62,902 nucleotides of DNA from Candidatus Zhuqueibacterota bacterium (GTDB taxonomy: Bacteria > Zhuqueibacterota > QNDG01 > JABMRT01), in the NCBI GenBank assembly GCA_013202295.1, contig JABMRT010000268.1, positions 1-62,902 on the forward strand. The letters are read 5' to 3'. The notes under the pieces are model-generated. The model was not told the origin of the DNA. It was given only the letters and a program-made list of their open reading frames with translations, and did not search any database. Position numbers and translations under genes: made by a program. Positions 36,878 through 46,163 of this stretch are shown here, in pieces. Position 1 is the first letter of the stretch. Every line of letters begins with the position of its first letter.

Positions 36878-37861
36878 ATGCTTCAAAAACAGGATATGAT
36901 CATTGCCCTGAACGGAGGGCAGCCTTATACAGCCGTACCTGTCTGGGAGCTGGAATTTCACCCATGGAATTTATTTCATAAAAATTCCGTTATTGTGGGA
37001 ACAGCTTTTCAGAATCTTCCCTCGAGCCAGCAGGATAAAGTTCTGCACAACAATGCTGAGGTGATGATTGATGTGGCTGAGAAACTTTACTTTTCGGCTA
37101 TCACTGTTCCCGGTGGATACTGGGAAGTGGCACCCGGACATCCGGCTTATTTCTGGCTTCCTGAAAAGGCACGCTATGAACAGATCCGTATCCTCAAAAA
37201 AATGGCTCCCGACAACCTGATGCTCATTGCTGGATCGGGCGGCATTCTGGCCATGCCATCCGCAGACGAATATGTGACATTTTCCTGTGAGCTTCTGGAA
37301 TATCCTGAAAAAATCGAAAGTCGCGCCAAATCGTGCCTTAATGCAGGACTCGAAACAGCGCGTCATTTATTTGACTGTGGTATTGATACGGTTTATTCAG
37401 CATCGGATCTGGCGGACAATCATGGCCCTTACTTTAATCCCGATCAGATGCAGCGGCTCATTCTGCCATATCTTTCTGACTGGGCGACAACAATCAGGTC
37501 GATGCAAAAATTCTGCATTCTCCATTCAGATGGGAACCTGATGCCTACTCTTGATCAGATCGCTGACAGCGATATTCATGCCCTGCAGGCTATTGATCCC
37601 GTCGCGGGCATGGATATGAAAACGGTTAAAGGGAAGGTGGCCGGGCGAATCTGTCTCTGCGGTAATGTCGACTGCGGCCTCCTTTTAACCGGAACGCCAG
37701 AAACGGTTTATGAATCCACACGAGCACTCCTGGAAGAAAATAAGTCTGGCGGCGGTCTGGTACTAGGTGCCTCCAATGCTGTGCAAGAGGAGACCCCTTC
37801 AGAAAACTATCTTGCAATGATTGAAGCCTGGAAACGGTTTGGACAGTATGAATTTCAATGA
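36878..37861 (+). CDS. Uroporphyrinogen decarboxylase (URO-D)-family protein
   Basis: 327 residues from ATG 36878; no signal peptide, so cytoplasmic. The URO-D-like barrel shows DLADNHGPYFNPDQMQRLILPYL, FCILHSDGNLMPTLDQIADS, ALQAIDPVAGMDMKTVKGKV, ICLCGNVDCGLLLTGTPETV and GGGLVLGASNAV. This branch is typical of the methylcobamide methyltransferase-like or uncharacterised URO-D proteins common beside glycoside hydrolases, rather than haem biosynthesis; the residues that bind uroporphyrinogen are not recognisable. A His (LHSDG) and Cys (LCGN) could bind metal. It is the intact parent of the N-terminus of the chimera at 30838. Its role in glycan use is unknown. Confidence 0.82.
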   Translation: MLQKQDMIIALNGGQPYTAVPVWELEFHPWNLFHKNSVIVGTAFQNLPSSQQDKVLHNNAEVMIDVAEKLYFSAITVPGGYWEVAPGHPAYFWLPEKARYEQIRILKKMAPDNLMLIAGSGGILAMPSADEYVTFSCELLEYPEKIESRAKSCLNAGLETARHLFDCGIDTVYSASDLADNHGPYFNPDQMQRLILPYLSDWATTIRSMQKFCILHSDGNLMPTLDQIADSDIHALQAIDPVAGMDMKTVKGKVAGRICLCGNVDCGLLLTGTPETVYESTRALLEENKSGGGLVLGASNAVQEETPSENYLAMIEAWKRFGQYEFQ

Positions 37862-37886
37862 GAGAAAATTAAATCTGGAGATGACA

Positions 37887-40217
37887 ATGAATTTCAAATG
37901 GATCCCTTTATTATTTATTCTGACAAAAATGCTTCTAGCTGGCGATCTCCCCGAGTCTCTTTATATTCAGCCCTATTTACAAAATGTATCTCAATCCAGC
38001 ATCGTCATCATGTGGAAAACGACTGAATCCTGTCAGGGCGAAATTCAATATGGACTCTCGATAGATCAAATGACGTTATCTCAGAAGGAATCTTCCTCTA
38101 AAAAATTGCATGAAATTAAATTAAAGGGATTAGAAGTCGGACAATCCTATTATTATCGATGTTTATGGGATGAGGAAAAAACAAAAACCTGGCAATTTAA
38201 AACATCGCCTACACGAGATGAAGAAAATATAAAGATTGTTACTTATGGAGATTCACGTAGCAATCCAAAGGTGCATCATCAAATCGCTCAATTGGTTGCG
38301 GAGGAGAAACCGGATTTAATTTTACACTCCGGTGATTTTGTGATGTATGGTGATGATGAAGCCTCCTGGAAACCGGAGTTTTTTGATCCCATTGCACCTT
38401 TTGGTCCCGAAGTGCCCATCTTAACCGTTTTAGGGAATCACGAGCGTAATGCGGTTTATTATTATAATTTTTATGCACTTAACAATAACGAAGCCTGGTG
38501 GTCTCAGGATTATGGTCCGGTGCATATCATCGGATTAGATAGCAATCAGCCAGGTGAGCCGGGAACTGAGCAATATGAATGGTTGGTTAACGATCTCGAA
38601 ACCCATCAGGATGCCAAATGGATTATTGCCATGTTTCATCATCCACTTTTTAATGCAAACAAATGGCGCGATACTTATTATCTGCGCTGGCACTGGCACC
38701 CTTTGTTCGAAAAGTACAATGTCGATATCGTCATTAACGGGGATGACCATTATTATTATAGATCGTTACCGATTGGCCTTACAGCCGAAGAGCAGAATGG
38801 TGTGACTTACATTATTTCGGCCGGAGGAGGCGCTCCTCTTTATCCAACTACGCATGAAGATTATGTCGCCCAGAGAAGAAGCATTTATCATTATACGGTG
38901 TTTGATATTCAGGGTGATCATTTGATCGGGCGTGCGGTTAATGTGGATGGAAAGGTCTTTGATACATGGGGAATGCATAAAGATGAAATGATAGCACCTG
39001 AATCTTTTATTTCCTATGAAATGATTTTACTTGAAGAAGCGCTTAAAAAGCAATTTTCTGTATCCTGGCTTCAGGAAGAGAATGGTAAAATGGCATTCTC
39101 CTGCGACTTTGTTCTGCCGACATCGTTTCAGATTCCGGTTCAAGTCAATGTTCGCTGGGAGAGCGGAACGCAGTGGTTTTTTAAAGAAAGTAATATAACC
39201 CATGTTATTCAACCTGGAGAGTCCATCCCTTTTCAATTTTCTGGGATTGTACCTTTTGATCAAATGGTTCCTTTGCCGGCATTACGGGTTGATATTGAAG
39301 GGTTGGAATCAGAACGCTGGGAAGATGTCCGATTGCCCACCGGATTTAAAAATACAAATATTCGTTTGAATTTGGAAAATGCATTTTATCAGGCCATCAA
39401 AGATCAAAACAGTGCATTTACAAATTATGCCGATGCAATTCAATTTTTGAATTATTTCCCGGAAAGTCAATATGCCGAGGCAATCAAGAAATATTTCTTC
39501 GAAACGGTTCAATCTGAAGATTTGGCATCTCCATCTATAATAAAAAATATTGAAAAGTTGATCAAGTCAGCTCAAACCCCTCAGGCTGAATCTGTTTATT
39601 ATCCCATGATGTTTTTGCTGGGTGATTTCTCCCAATGGGACATGTGGCTGAATATGGTTCATGGTTTTAAATTGCGTGAGCGGGAGCCTCTGCGTAAGAA
39701 TTTAATTGCTCTCTCAGAATCTGAGAAGGTATCCGGCGGTGCTATCAATAACTGGTATGTTTTAGGTTCCTTTGAAAATACGGATGACAAGGGTTTTGAT
39801 GCCATGTATCCTCCTGAAAATACTGTGGATTTAGATACATCCTATCCGGGTGTTCAGGGAGAATCCATACACTGGAAGAAAATGAAACTCAATGCCGGTA
39901 ATCAATTTGATTTTAATCAATTGTTTAAAGAACATGAATATGGCATTGTTTATTGTTATACTACAATTAAATCGTTAAAAGATACTGTTTTGCCCTTACT
40001 TTTGGGAAGTGACGACGGTATTGTTGTTTGGATAAACGGTCAGGAAATTTATCGCCACAATGAAGCGCGGGGTGTGGTGCCGGGTCAGGATTTTCTGTTT
40101 GCCGAATTCAATCAGGGTGCCAATGAATTGTTAATCAAGGTCAGTCAAAAAGGCGGTGGATGGGGCGTATCTGCACACATTTTGGACAAAGAGAACGTGT
40201 TAACCTTTATAAAATAA
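37887..40217 (+). CDS. Purple-acid-phosphatase-like metallophosphoesterase with sugar-binding-like C-domain
   Basis: 776 residues from ATG 37887 (GGAG 6 bases upstream). Signal peptide to about 19. Fibronectin III-like N-domain of purple acid phosphatases (about 22-115), then the metallophosphoesterase core: YGDSRSN, LHSGDFV, LGNHER, MFHHPLFN, NGDDHYYYR. These are the five metal-ligand blocks, all present. A long middle region has no recognisable domain. The C-terminus (about 700-776) carries LLGSDDGIVVWINGQEIY and IKVSQKGGGWG, the same sandwich as in GH38 at 18890. It should hydrolyse phosphomonoesters or diesters in the periplasm, which would suit phosphorylated glycans. Confidence 0.88.
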   Translation: MNFKWIPLLFILTKMLLAGDLPESLYIQPYLQNVSQSSIVIMWKTTESCQGEIQYGLSIDQMTLSQKESSSKKLHEIKLKGLEVGQSYYYRCLWDEEKTKTWQFKTSPTRDEENIKIVTYGDSRSNPKVHHQIAQLVAEEKPDLILHSGDFVMYGDDEASWKPEFFDPIAPFGPEVPILTVLGNHERNAVYYYNFYALNNNEAWWSQDYGPVHIIGLDSNQPGEPGTEQYEWLVNDLETHQDAKWIIAMFHHPLFNANKWRDTYYLRWHWHPLFEKYNVDIVINGDDHYYYRSLPIGLTAEEQNGVTYIISAGGGAPLYPTTHEDYVAQRRSIYHYTVFDIQGDHLIGRAVNVDGKVFDTWGMHKDEMIAPESFISYEMILLEEALKKQFSVSWLQEENGKMAFSCDFVLPTSFQIPVQVNVRWESGTQWFFKESNITHVIQPGESIPFQFSGIVPFDQMVPLPALRVDIEGLESERWEDVRLPTGFKNTNIRLNLENAFYQAIKDQNSAFTNYADAIQFLNYFPESQYAEAIKKYFFETVQSEDLASPSIIKNIEKLIKSAQTPQAESVYYPMMFLLGDFSQWDMWLNMVHGFKLREREPLRKNLIALSESEKVSGGAINNWYVLGSFENTDDKGFDAMYPPENTVDLDTSYPGVQGESIHWKKMKLNAGNQFDFNQLFKEHEYGIVYCYTTIKSLKDTVLPLLLGSDDGIVVWINGQEIYRHNEARGVVPGQDFLFAEFNQGANELLIKVSQKGGGWGVSAHILDKENVLTFIK

Positions 40218-40226
40218 TCGGAGTGA

Positions 40227-43200
40227 ATGAATATGTTACAGAAAAGGCTATTGGCCCTTGTGATTCTCTTATTCGTAGTGTCTTCGCTTTTCAGTCAGGA
40301 ATTGCCGATTTATATTTTCAAAGATCCGGCATTCAAGGCTCATAAAACCTATCATGCAGATGATGTTGCCCGATTGTTAAAGGAGAAGAATCGATCATTT
40401 AAAATAATTGATCATCAGGCTTTGGAAACCTTGTCAAGAGATCAGACCCAGCTGTTGATCCTTCCCTATATTCAGGGCAACTTTTCAGAGAAGGCATTGG
40501 AGCGTCTGGTGTCTTTTCACGAAAACGGAGGTGGGATTCTGATCCTTGGAGACCACCCGAATAAAGACAAATGGTATCCATTGCGGAATATGCAGTCCTC
40601 TCTGCTGCATCTGACACGATCCGGTGAAGGGATGAAAGTTGAGGGATTGACTCTAAAAGGCAAGGAAATATTTGATGATCTTCCGGATCTCGAATATTTT
40701 AAGGAAAAGAATGTGGTCGGTGTGAAGACCACGGCGTATCCCCCGGATAAAACATATGATCTCCTTCAAAACAATTCGACCTCCTCGGCCGAGCCGATTG
40801 TCGTCGCTGTTGAGCGGAAGGGCAAATTTCTCGGATCACGATTCGGCATCATCGGTGCAAACGGCGGTGAGCCGCGCGAAAATGTGGACGGCGCCTATCA
40901 GATGGAATGGACATACAATCCCGGTATATTGACGCGGGACTGGAAGGGGATCGATACGGTGGTATGGCGATTTTCGCAATGGATTCTTAATCGTCCAGAC
41001 ATTGCCGGCCATATTGACCTGATACCTGTCCATCGCGAGGGAACCGGGAAAAAGATAACCTTGCGTATTCGGAATTTATCCGATCAACAAATCCTGTTAA
41101 AAAATCTCGATCTGTTCGAATCCAGACAGAACAAACTCGTATATTCAAAGAACGATGTGATTATCCCGGCTCGTCAAATTCTGGAAGTGGCTTCGATCGA
41201 TGCCGCTCAATCATTCGGCAGTTATAAGTATATTCTATCCGCTAAATTGAACGAACAAGCCATTCAGCTTGACCAGGTTGAGGAATTTGTATTCCCGAAA
41301 GAAGCGTCAGATTCCAGGGGGTTTGGCTTTTCCATGTACTGGGCTTTTCAGGAACCGCAGGTGAGTGAGTCGTATAAATATTTTGTGAAAGAAATGATGA
41401 AAAAGGGTTCTCAATATGTCCGGGCAAATATTCCGTGGGAGGATGTAGAACCGGAACCAGGGCAATATGACTGGCGCATCCCTGCTGATATGTTGAAATT
41501 TGCGGAGCAGGAAAATCTGAAGGTTTTCTTCTGGATGTTCGCAACCACAAGAGGATCCGGTCTCGGTGATGGTGGCGTGCCCTGGTGGTCATTAAAAGAA
41601 CCGGCCATTGATCGTGATGGCAACAAAGGATTTCATCCCACCCTGTGGAGCCCATTCTACCGGCAGCATTACTTTGGTATGATCGACGGATTTACAAAAG
41701 AGTTTGCCAATGCACCGGCCCTGGATCGCTTTGTGCTCGATTTTGGTAATTCAGATTTTCCTTATGGCTATAATTATTATGTGAATCCCCCGCATTTGTT
41801 CGACTATTCTGATTACGAGCGTGAGGCATTTGCCAAATACCTGCGTCAGGACATGGATTATGATCTGGCTAAAACCTCCCGACTGTACGACAAAGAATTC
41901 ACTTCCTGGGATGACGTGCCTGTTCCTCTGGTTGAGGAACAAGAACCGTGGCGGATTTATCTCAATTTTCGCCGTTGGAGTGTGCAAAACGGCATGGAAA
42001 ATGTCGCTGAAATCTGTACCAGAAATGCGCCCGACAAAGTGGCGTCGGATCCCCCTGGGCATGGACTCGGATCGATCTCCGATTTAAGTGCAAGCTGGTA
42101 TGATGTGAAGAAACGGCACTGGAACGAAGAGCAAAAGTACGATAAAAAATATACGCGGCTCCACAATGCCGGGCCTGAGTGGGGTGGCGAGCCATGGCAG
42201 GTTGGTGGTACCTATAAGGAATATGACGATGCCCTGTTCGGATCACTCCGGTACAATTCTAATTATTTCAGTATTCCTGCGCCAGACATTGCCTGCGATG
42301 CAGACGGTATTGCCCGCATCGGATTCATTCGACGGACTATTATGGGCGCCTCCCAAACTCCAGCTGAAATCGCGGTCATTGACAAGACATCATGGAACGT
42401 GTTTCAATCCAACTGCCAGGTGGCCGTACGCATGGATCAGGGAGTCGACTTGCTCTGCAGTCAGCATCGCTTTGATTTTTCCTGTTACAAACTGCTGGCC
42501 CTTCCCAACGATGAATTGCAGTCATCTGTGGGTACAGTCACAACCAAAGGCTCCTTGCTTCCCATGGATGAACACTGGTACTGGCTCATTCGTGAGAGTG
42601 TTGAAAAGGGATTAACGATTGTGGTATATCCCAAAACCTGTCTGATCGGTCGCACGCCTGTGCAGATGACATTCCTTCGGCAGGTGATGGCTTTGGAGGA
42701 TGTCCGATATGGTGAACGAAAAACGAGGACCGTCGAATATCCAGCGGCATTTGGTGGCGGGATATCAACCGGACAGGCGGTTTCGATTGATGCTGAGGGC
42801 GAAGTGTTGCTGAGGGATGAAACTGGCGAACCTGTTCTGGTAAAACGTCCATTCGGCAAAGGAGCCATTTTGCTAGCCGGATGGGACGATGAAGAAGACT
42901 CTTTTAACGGCAGACGAAATTATTTTGAACAGGATCGGATTGGGGATCATACACTTGTTCGGATTGCGGAGTATATGGGATTAACCTCAAAGGAGATAAA
43001 ATCCGATCATCTCAATATCTATAAATCATTGGTCCATCAGGGCGATAAAGATTATTTTCTGGTTTATAGCCATCTCAAGAATCCTGTCGAAAAATCATTT
43101 TACATCAAGCTTCAACAACCCTCCCGATCTGCCTTTGATCTTGCGACAGATGAAGTAATTCCGGTTGAAGATGCTGGTGATGGTTGGTATAAAATCAATC

Positions 43201-43247
43201 TTAAAATCGAATCCAGAAAAGGAAGATATTTGAGTTTTCACGACTGA
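40227..43247 (+). CDS. Large GH42-like clan GH-A glycosidase
   Basis: 1006 residues (ATG 40227; ATG 40233 better spaced from GGAG). Signal peptide to about 24 (LFSQ). The N-terminal 230 residues look like a glutamine-amidotransferase/ThuA-like fold (LILPYIQGNFS, GGGILILGDHPN). An Ig-like segment leads to a TIM barrel (about 360-700) with VRANIPWEDVEPEPGQYDW and FWMFATTRG, the family GH42-type substrate entry. A trimerisation-like Rossmann region follows (about 720-900; YKLLALPNDELQ, GLTIVVYPKT), then a small sandwich. Overall architecture is that of a beta-galactosidase GH42-like enzyme with an extra N-domain. Catalytic Glu residues could not be fixed with confidence. Confidence 0.68.
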   Translation: MNMLQKRLLALVILLFVVSSLFSQELPIYIFKDPAFKAHKTYHADDVARLLKEKNRSFKIIDHQALETLSRDQTQLLILPYIQGNFSEKALERLVSFHENGGGILILGDHPNKDKWYPLRNMQSSLLHLTRSGEGMKVEGLTLKGKEIFDDLPDLEYFKEKNVVGVKTTAYPPDKTYDLLQNNSTSSAEPIVVAVERKGKFLGSRFGIIGANGGEPRENVDGAYQMEWTYNPGILTRDWKGIDTVVWRFSQWILNRPDIAGHIDLIPVHREGTGKKITLRIRNLSDQQILLKNLDLFESRQNKLVYSKNDVIIPARQILEVASIDAAQSFGSYKYILSAKLNEQAIQLDQVEEFVFPKEASDSRGFGFSMYWAFQEPQVSESYKYFVKEMMKKGSQYVRANIPWEDVEPEPGQYDWRIPADMLKFAEQENLKVFFWMFATTRGSGLGDGGVPWWSLKEPAIDRDGNKGFHPTLWSPFYRQHYFGMIDGFTKEFANAPALDRFVLDFGNSDFPYGYNYYVNPPHLFDYSDYEREAFAKYLRQDMDYDLAKTSRLYDKEFTSWDDVPVPLVEEQEPWRIYLNFRRWSVQNGMENVAEICTRNAPDKVASDPPGHGLGSISDLSASWYDVKKRHWNEEQKYDKKYTRLHNAGPEWGGEPWQVGGTYKEYDDALFGSLRYNSNYFSIPAPDIACDADGIARIGFIRRTIMGASQTPAEIAVIDKTSWNVFQSNCQVAVRMDQGVDLLCSQHRFDFSCYKLLALPNDELQSSVGTVTTKGSLLPMDEHWYWLIRESVEKGLTIVVYPKTCLIGRTPVQMTFLRQVMALEDVRYGERKTRTVEYPAAFGGGISTGQAVSIDAEGEVLLRDETGEPVLVKRPFGKGAILLAGWDDEEDSFNGRRNYFEQDRIGDHTLVRIAEYMGLTSKEIKSDHLNIYKSLVHQGDKDYFLVYSHLKNPVEKSFYIKLQQPSRSAFDLATDEVIPVEDAGDGWYKINLKIESRKGRYLSFHD

Positions 43248-43328
43248 TTTGGGATACAGATTTACTTTGTGCAATTTATTTTATATTTTATTGAAAATAT
43301 CCATGAATCTAACTTGAAGAGGTAAGAA

Positions 43329-44486
43329 ATGAATCGATTGATCCTTCATCTAGGCGCCATCTTTATCCTGATCCAAACCGGATTGGGATTTACTCAATCC
43401 ACCGATTCCACTGCAGATTCTTTGAAGACGTATCTGAATGAGCGCTTCTATGATCCGGTTGATGTGGATGTACAGAAATTGGTGCAGCAAAAACGTGTAA
43501 AAAACATTATCCTTTTTATTGGTGACGGAATGGGCGTTACACACGTTTTCTCCGGCTTAACAGCCAATAAAGGCAAGCTGAACCTGCTCAATCTGAAAAC
43601 CATCGGCTTTTCAAAAACGCAGCCTGCGACGCGCTATGTTACCGATTCAGCAGCCGGAGGAACAGCCTTGTCTACTGGTGTCAAGACATACAACGGTGCA
43701 ATCGCTGTGGATGTGGATTCTCTCCCGGTGAAAACTATTCTAGAATTGGCTGAAAAAGAAGGCCTGGCAACCGGATTGGTGGCCACATCCTCAATCACTC
43801 ATGCAACGCCTGCGTCCTTTATTGCACACCAGAAATCCAGAAGTCTTGATTTTGAGATTGCAAAAGATTTTATGAACACAGACATTGACGTGTTCATTGG
43901 TGGTGGTCAGCGTTTTTTCGATAAACGTGAAGATGGATTCAATTTAATCCATGATTTGGAGAACAAAGGATATCAGGTTCTCAGTGATTTAGATGCAGCG
44001 TTTGATGTGGAGACTGGCCCCCTTGCGGTGTTCACTGCCGAGGAATCAAATCTGAGAGCAAGTAAGCGGAATGGGATGCTGCCCAAAGCCACGGAGCTTG
44101 CCATTAAAATACTCAGTCAGAATGAGAAAGGTTTTTTTCTAATGGTAGAAGGTTCGCAGATCGACTGGGGAGCGCATGGAAGTAACACAGGATATGTGAT
44201 CGAAGACATGCTCGATCTGGATCTTTGCATAGGAAAGGCGCTCGAGTTCGCCGTAAAAGAGGGAGAGACTCTTATTATTCTAACCGCTGATCATGAGACA
44301 GGCGGGATGGCGGTTGAAGATGGATCGATGCAGACTGGTTATGTGAAAGCAGATTATACCACAGGCGGTCATACAGGTGTCATGGTTCCTGTGTTTGCGG
44401 CAGGTCCGAAGGCAGAGTTATTCATGGGTATTTATGAGAACACGGCAATTTTCTACAAAATAAAGAAGGCATTAGGTATAAACTGA
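43329..44486 (+). CDS. PhoA-type alkaline phosphatase
   Basis: 385 residues, signal peptide to about residue 22. All PhoA-family blocks are present: IGDGMG (metal Asp), nucleophile Ser107 in VTDSAAGGTALSTG, TPASF, VEGSQIDWGAHG, LTADHETGGM and TTGGHTG. It is shorter than E. coli PhoA (471) but normal for many environmental forms. It would release phosphate from sugar phosphates or other monoesters in the periplasm. With the metallophosphoesterase two genes upstream it gives the locus two phosphatases. No Pho-box was seen upstream. The gene is followed by repeat copy B. Confidence 0.95.
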   Translation: MNRLILHLGAIFILIQTGLGFTQSTDSTADSLKTYLNERFYDPVDVDVQKLVQQKRVKNIILFIGDGMGVTHVFSGLTANKGKLNLLNLKTIGFSKTQPATRYVTDSAAGGTALSTGVKTYNGAIAVDVDSLPVKTILELAEKEGLATGLVATSSITHATPASFIAHQKSRSLDFEIAKDFMNTDIDVFIGGGQRFFDKREDGFNLIHDLENKGYQVLSDLDAAFDVETGPLAVFTAEESNLRASKRNGMLPKATELAIKILSQNEKGFFLMVEGSQIDWGAHGSNTGYVIEDMLDLDLCIGKALEFAVKEGETLIILTADHETGGMAVEDGSMQTGYVKADYTTGGHTGVMVPVFAAGPKAELFMGIYENTAIFYKIKKALGIN

Positions 44487-44560
44487 CTTGTGATGTCGGA
44501 TTTGTATTTATTATTCAAATAATGAATTTCTTTCTTAATACCAGAATAGTTCTTTATTCC

Positions 44561-44780
44561 GGTGGTAAATGGCGGTATGGACACATATGAACAAAACAAT
44601 AGGTTGCAATTTAGTTTGATAGGTAATTATTAAACTTAACTTGCTTTCCCGCGGATTGTAAATCCGTGTGTCCCCAGTTTTCTGCCTGTCGGCAGACAGG
44701 GATTCTGGGAGACGCCACTCCAAAGGCTTGGTAAGTAGATAAACGCCTTTTTCGTTTTGTTGTGAAGGATTAGGATCTGA
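44561..44780. repeat. Intergenic repeat, copy B
   Basis: Left end GGTGGTAAATGGCGG then TATGGACACATATG matches copy C (58942 on) at about 27 of 33 bases. Shared blocks follow in order: AAATCCGTGTGTCCC, GACAGGGATTCTGGGA, CGCCAC, and a GCCTTTTTCGTTTT T-tract. It contains a CTGCC/GGCAG hairpin (44683-44696 region) and, unlike C, a 5-bp stem/7-nt loop TTGTAAA (44651-44667) that looks like a tRNA-Tyr anticodon arm. The right end (expected TGGAYACAT complement) is worn. The flanks 44487-44560 and 44781-44944 hold nothing recognisable. Confidence 0.6.
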
Positions 44781-44944
44781 GTATGGCTTCCCTTTTTGAA
44801 ACAATCGCACTCCCAATAAAATCCTTGAAAAATGTGAGGAAAAAGATTGCGGTTCAGAGGAAAATGTCCGGATTGAAATGAGACGTCGTGGCTTTTTCTA
44901 CATACCGACAGAAAATTATCTAACTTGAATGGGAGGTGTTTCTT

Positions 44945-46120
44945 ATGAATCGTTCTGTCCTAACTGTTTTGCTGTGTATCAGCATTCTTTTACCCATCCA
45001 CGCCAAAGCCGATGAAGTGGTCAATGAATTGTATTTTACGGCCGATTTAACGGATATCTATGGCAGCGGCCTTGGATTTTTTGATCCTGCAGTAAACACT
45101 ATGAACTTGATGGGCCTGGACTGGGTCGGTGCTGTTGTGCTTGAAGATGAAAGTGAACGCCGGTTTGAGGAGGATCCCTTTAATCCCGGAATCTTTATGG
45201 CGATTATGGTCATAGAGGGTCAGGAGGGCGACTCGACTAAATGGAAATGCAAAGCGGAACCGGGGGGCAATTTCTTTAATGACGGCTGGGAAATTTCACC
45301 GGATTACTGGTATACGATCCAGGAGCATGGACATGTCGAGGATATCGAATTCAAACCCAACATTTTTCCGATCCAGCCTGTTCTTGAAGAGGGAGTATCC
45401 ATTCTATTTCAGGTGGATATGAAACAAGCGACCAATTTTTATACACAGGAAGTCATTGATCCTGCCACAGTTGAATGGGTGGGACTGAAAGGTCAAAACT
45501 CAGCGCTGGGGGCATGGGCTGGCAACTGGCTGCCCACGGACACCCTAGGCACAGATAAAACATTACATGTGCTTCGGGATGACGGCCAAAATGGTGATAA
45601 GCTTGCAGGGGATTTCATTTTTTCAGCACAAGTCGAATTCCCGGCTGGAAATGAAGGCGGCCCCGGTTTATTCAAATACGGCGCTTATTACTCGGGTGCG
45701 CTTGAAGCGAATGGAGGGGTGAGTCCTCTCGACAATGAAATGCATGGTACCGACCACTGGATCAATATCAAAGTGGGGGGGCAGCCGGAAATTCTGAACC
45801 GGTTTGGCGTTATCGAAGCTGTCACTGGAGTGGAAGACAGAGAAGCGATAAAACCGGACGATATACGGCTCCTCCAAAATTACCCTAATCCCTTTAATCC
45901 TTCCACAACCCTTGTTTATAACCTGCATAAACCAGCTTCTGTTGACCTGTCTGTATATAATCTGAAGGGACAAAAAGTGGCAACGCTCGTGAAACAATTG
46001 CAACAACAGGGAAAGTATTCGGAAACGTTTAACGCGACCTCTTTACCCAGCGGTGTGTACGTATTCCGTCTGCAAACCGAAGAGTTTTGTGTGATGAAAA
46101 AGGTGATTCTGGTAAAATAA
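44945..46120 (+). CDS. Secreted Ig-like protein with sorting domain
   Basis: 391 residues from ATG 44945, with GGGAGG 8 bases upstream. Signal peptide to about 23 (IHAKA). Two beta-sandwich repeats, one beginning VNELYFTADLTDIYG, the other VSILFQVDMKQATNFYTQEV, recall the E-set/starch-binding CBM20-like units found in amylolytic and secreted proteins, but I cannot name the family. The C-terminus is the FlgD-like sorting module (QNYPNPFNPSTTLVYNL, ending MKKVILVK). No catalytic residues. It precedes a GH66 enzyme by 43 bases and may bind the same alpha-glucan at the surface (inference from order). Confidence 0.72.
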   Translation: MNRSVLTVLLCISILLPIHAKADEVVNELYFTADLTDIYGSGLGFFDPAVNTMNLMGLDWVGAVVLEDESERRFEEDPFNPGIFMAIMVIEGQEGDSTKWKCKAEPGGNFFNDGWEISPDYWYTIQEHGHVEDIEFKPNIFPIQPVLEEGVSILFQVDMKQATNFYTQEVIDPATVEWVGLKGQNSALGAWAGNWLPTDTLGTDKTLHVLRDDGQNGDKLAGDFIFSAQVEFPAGNEGGPGLFKYGAYYSGALEANGGVSPLDNEMHGTDHWINIKVGGQPEILNRFGVIEAVTGVEDREAIKPDDIRLLQNYPNPFNPSTTLVYNLHKPASVDLSVYNLKGQKVATLVKQLQQQGKYSETFNATSLPSGVYVFRLQTEEFCVMKKVILVK

Positions 46121-46163
46121 AGCACTCCGTTTCACTTGTGACTGGATACATAGGAAAACCGAT

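Noticed and set aside
36878-37861. URO-D gene as haem biosynthesis hemE
   Set aside because: The context is glycan degradation and the sequence looks like the divergent methyltransferase-like branch; no other haem gene is nearby.
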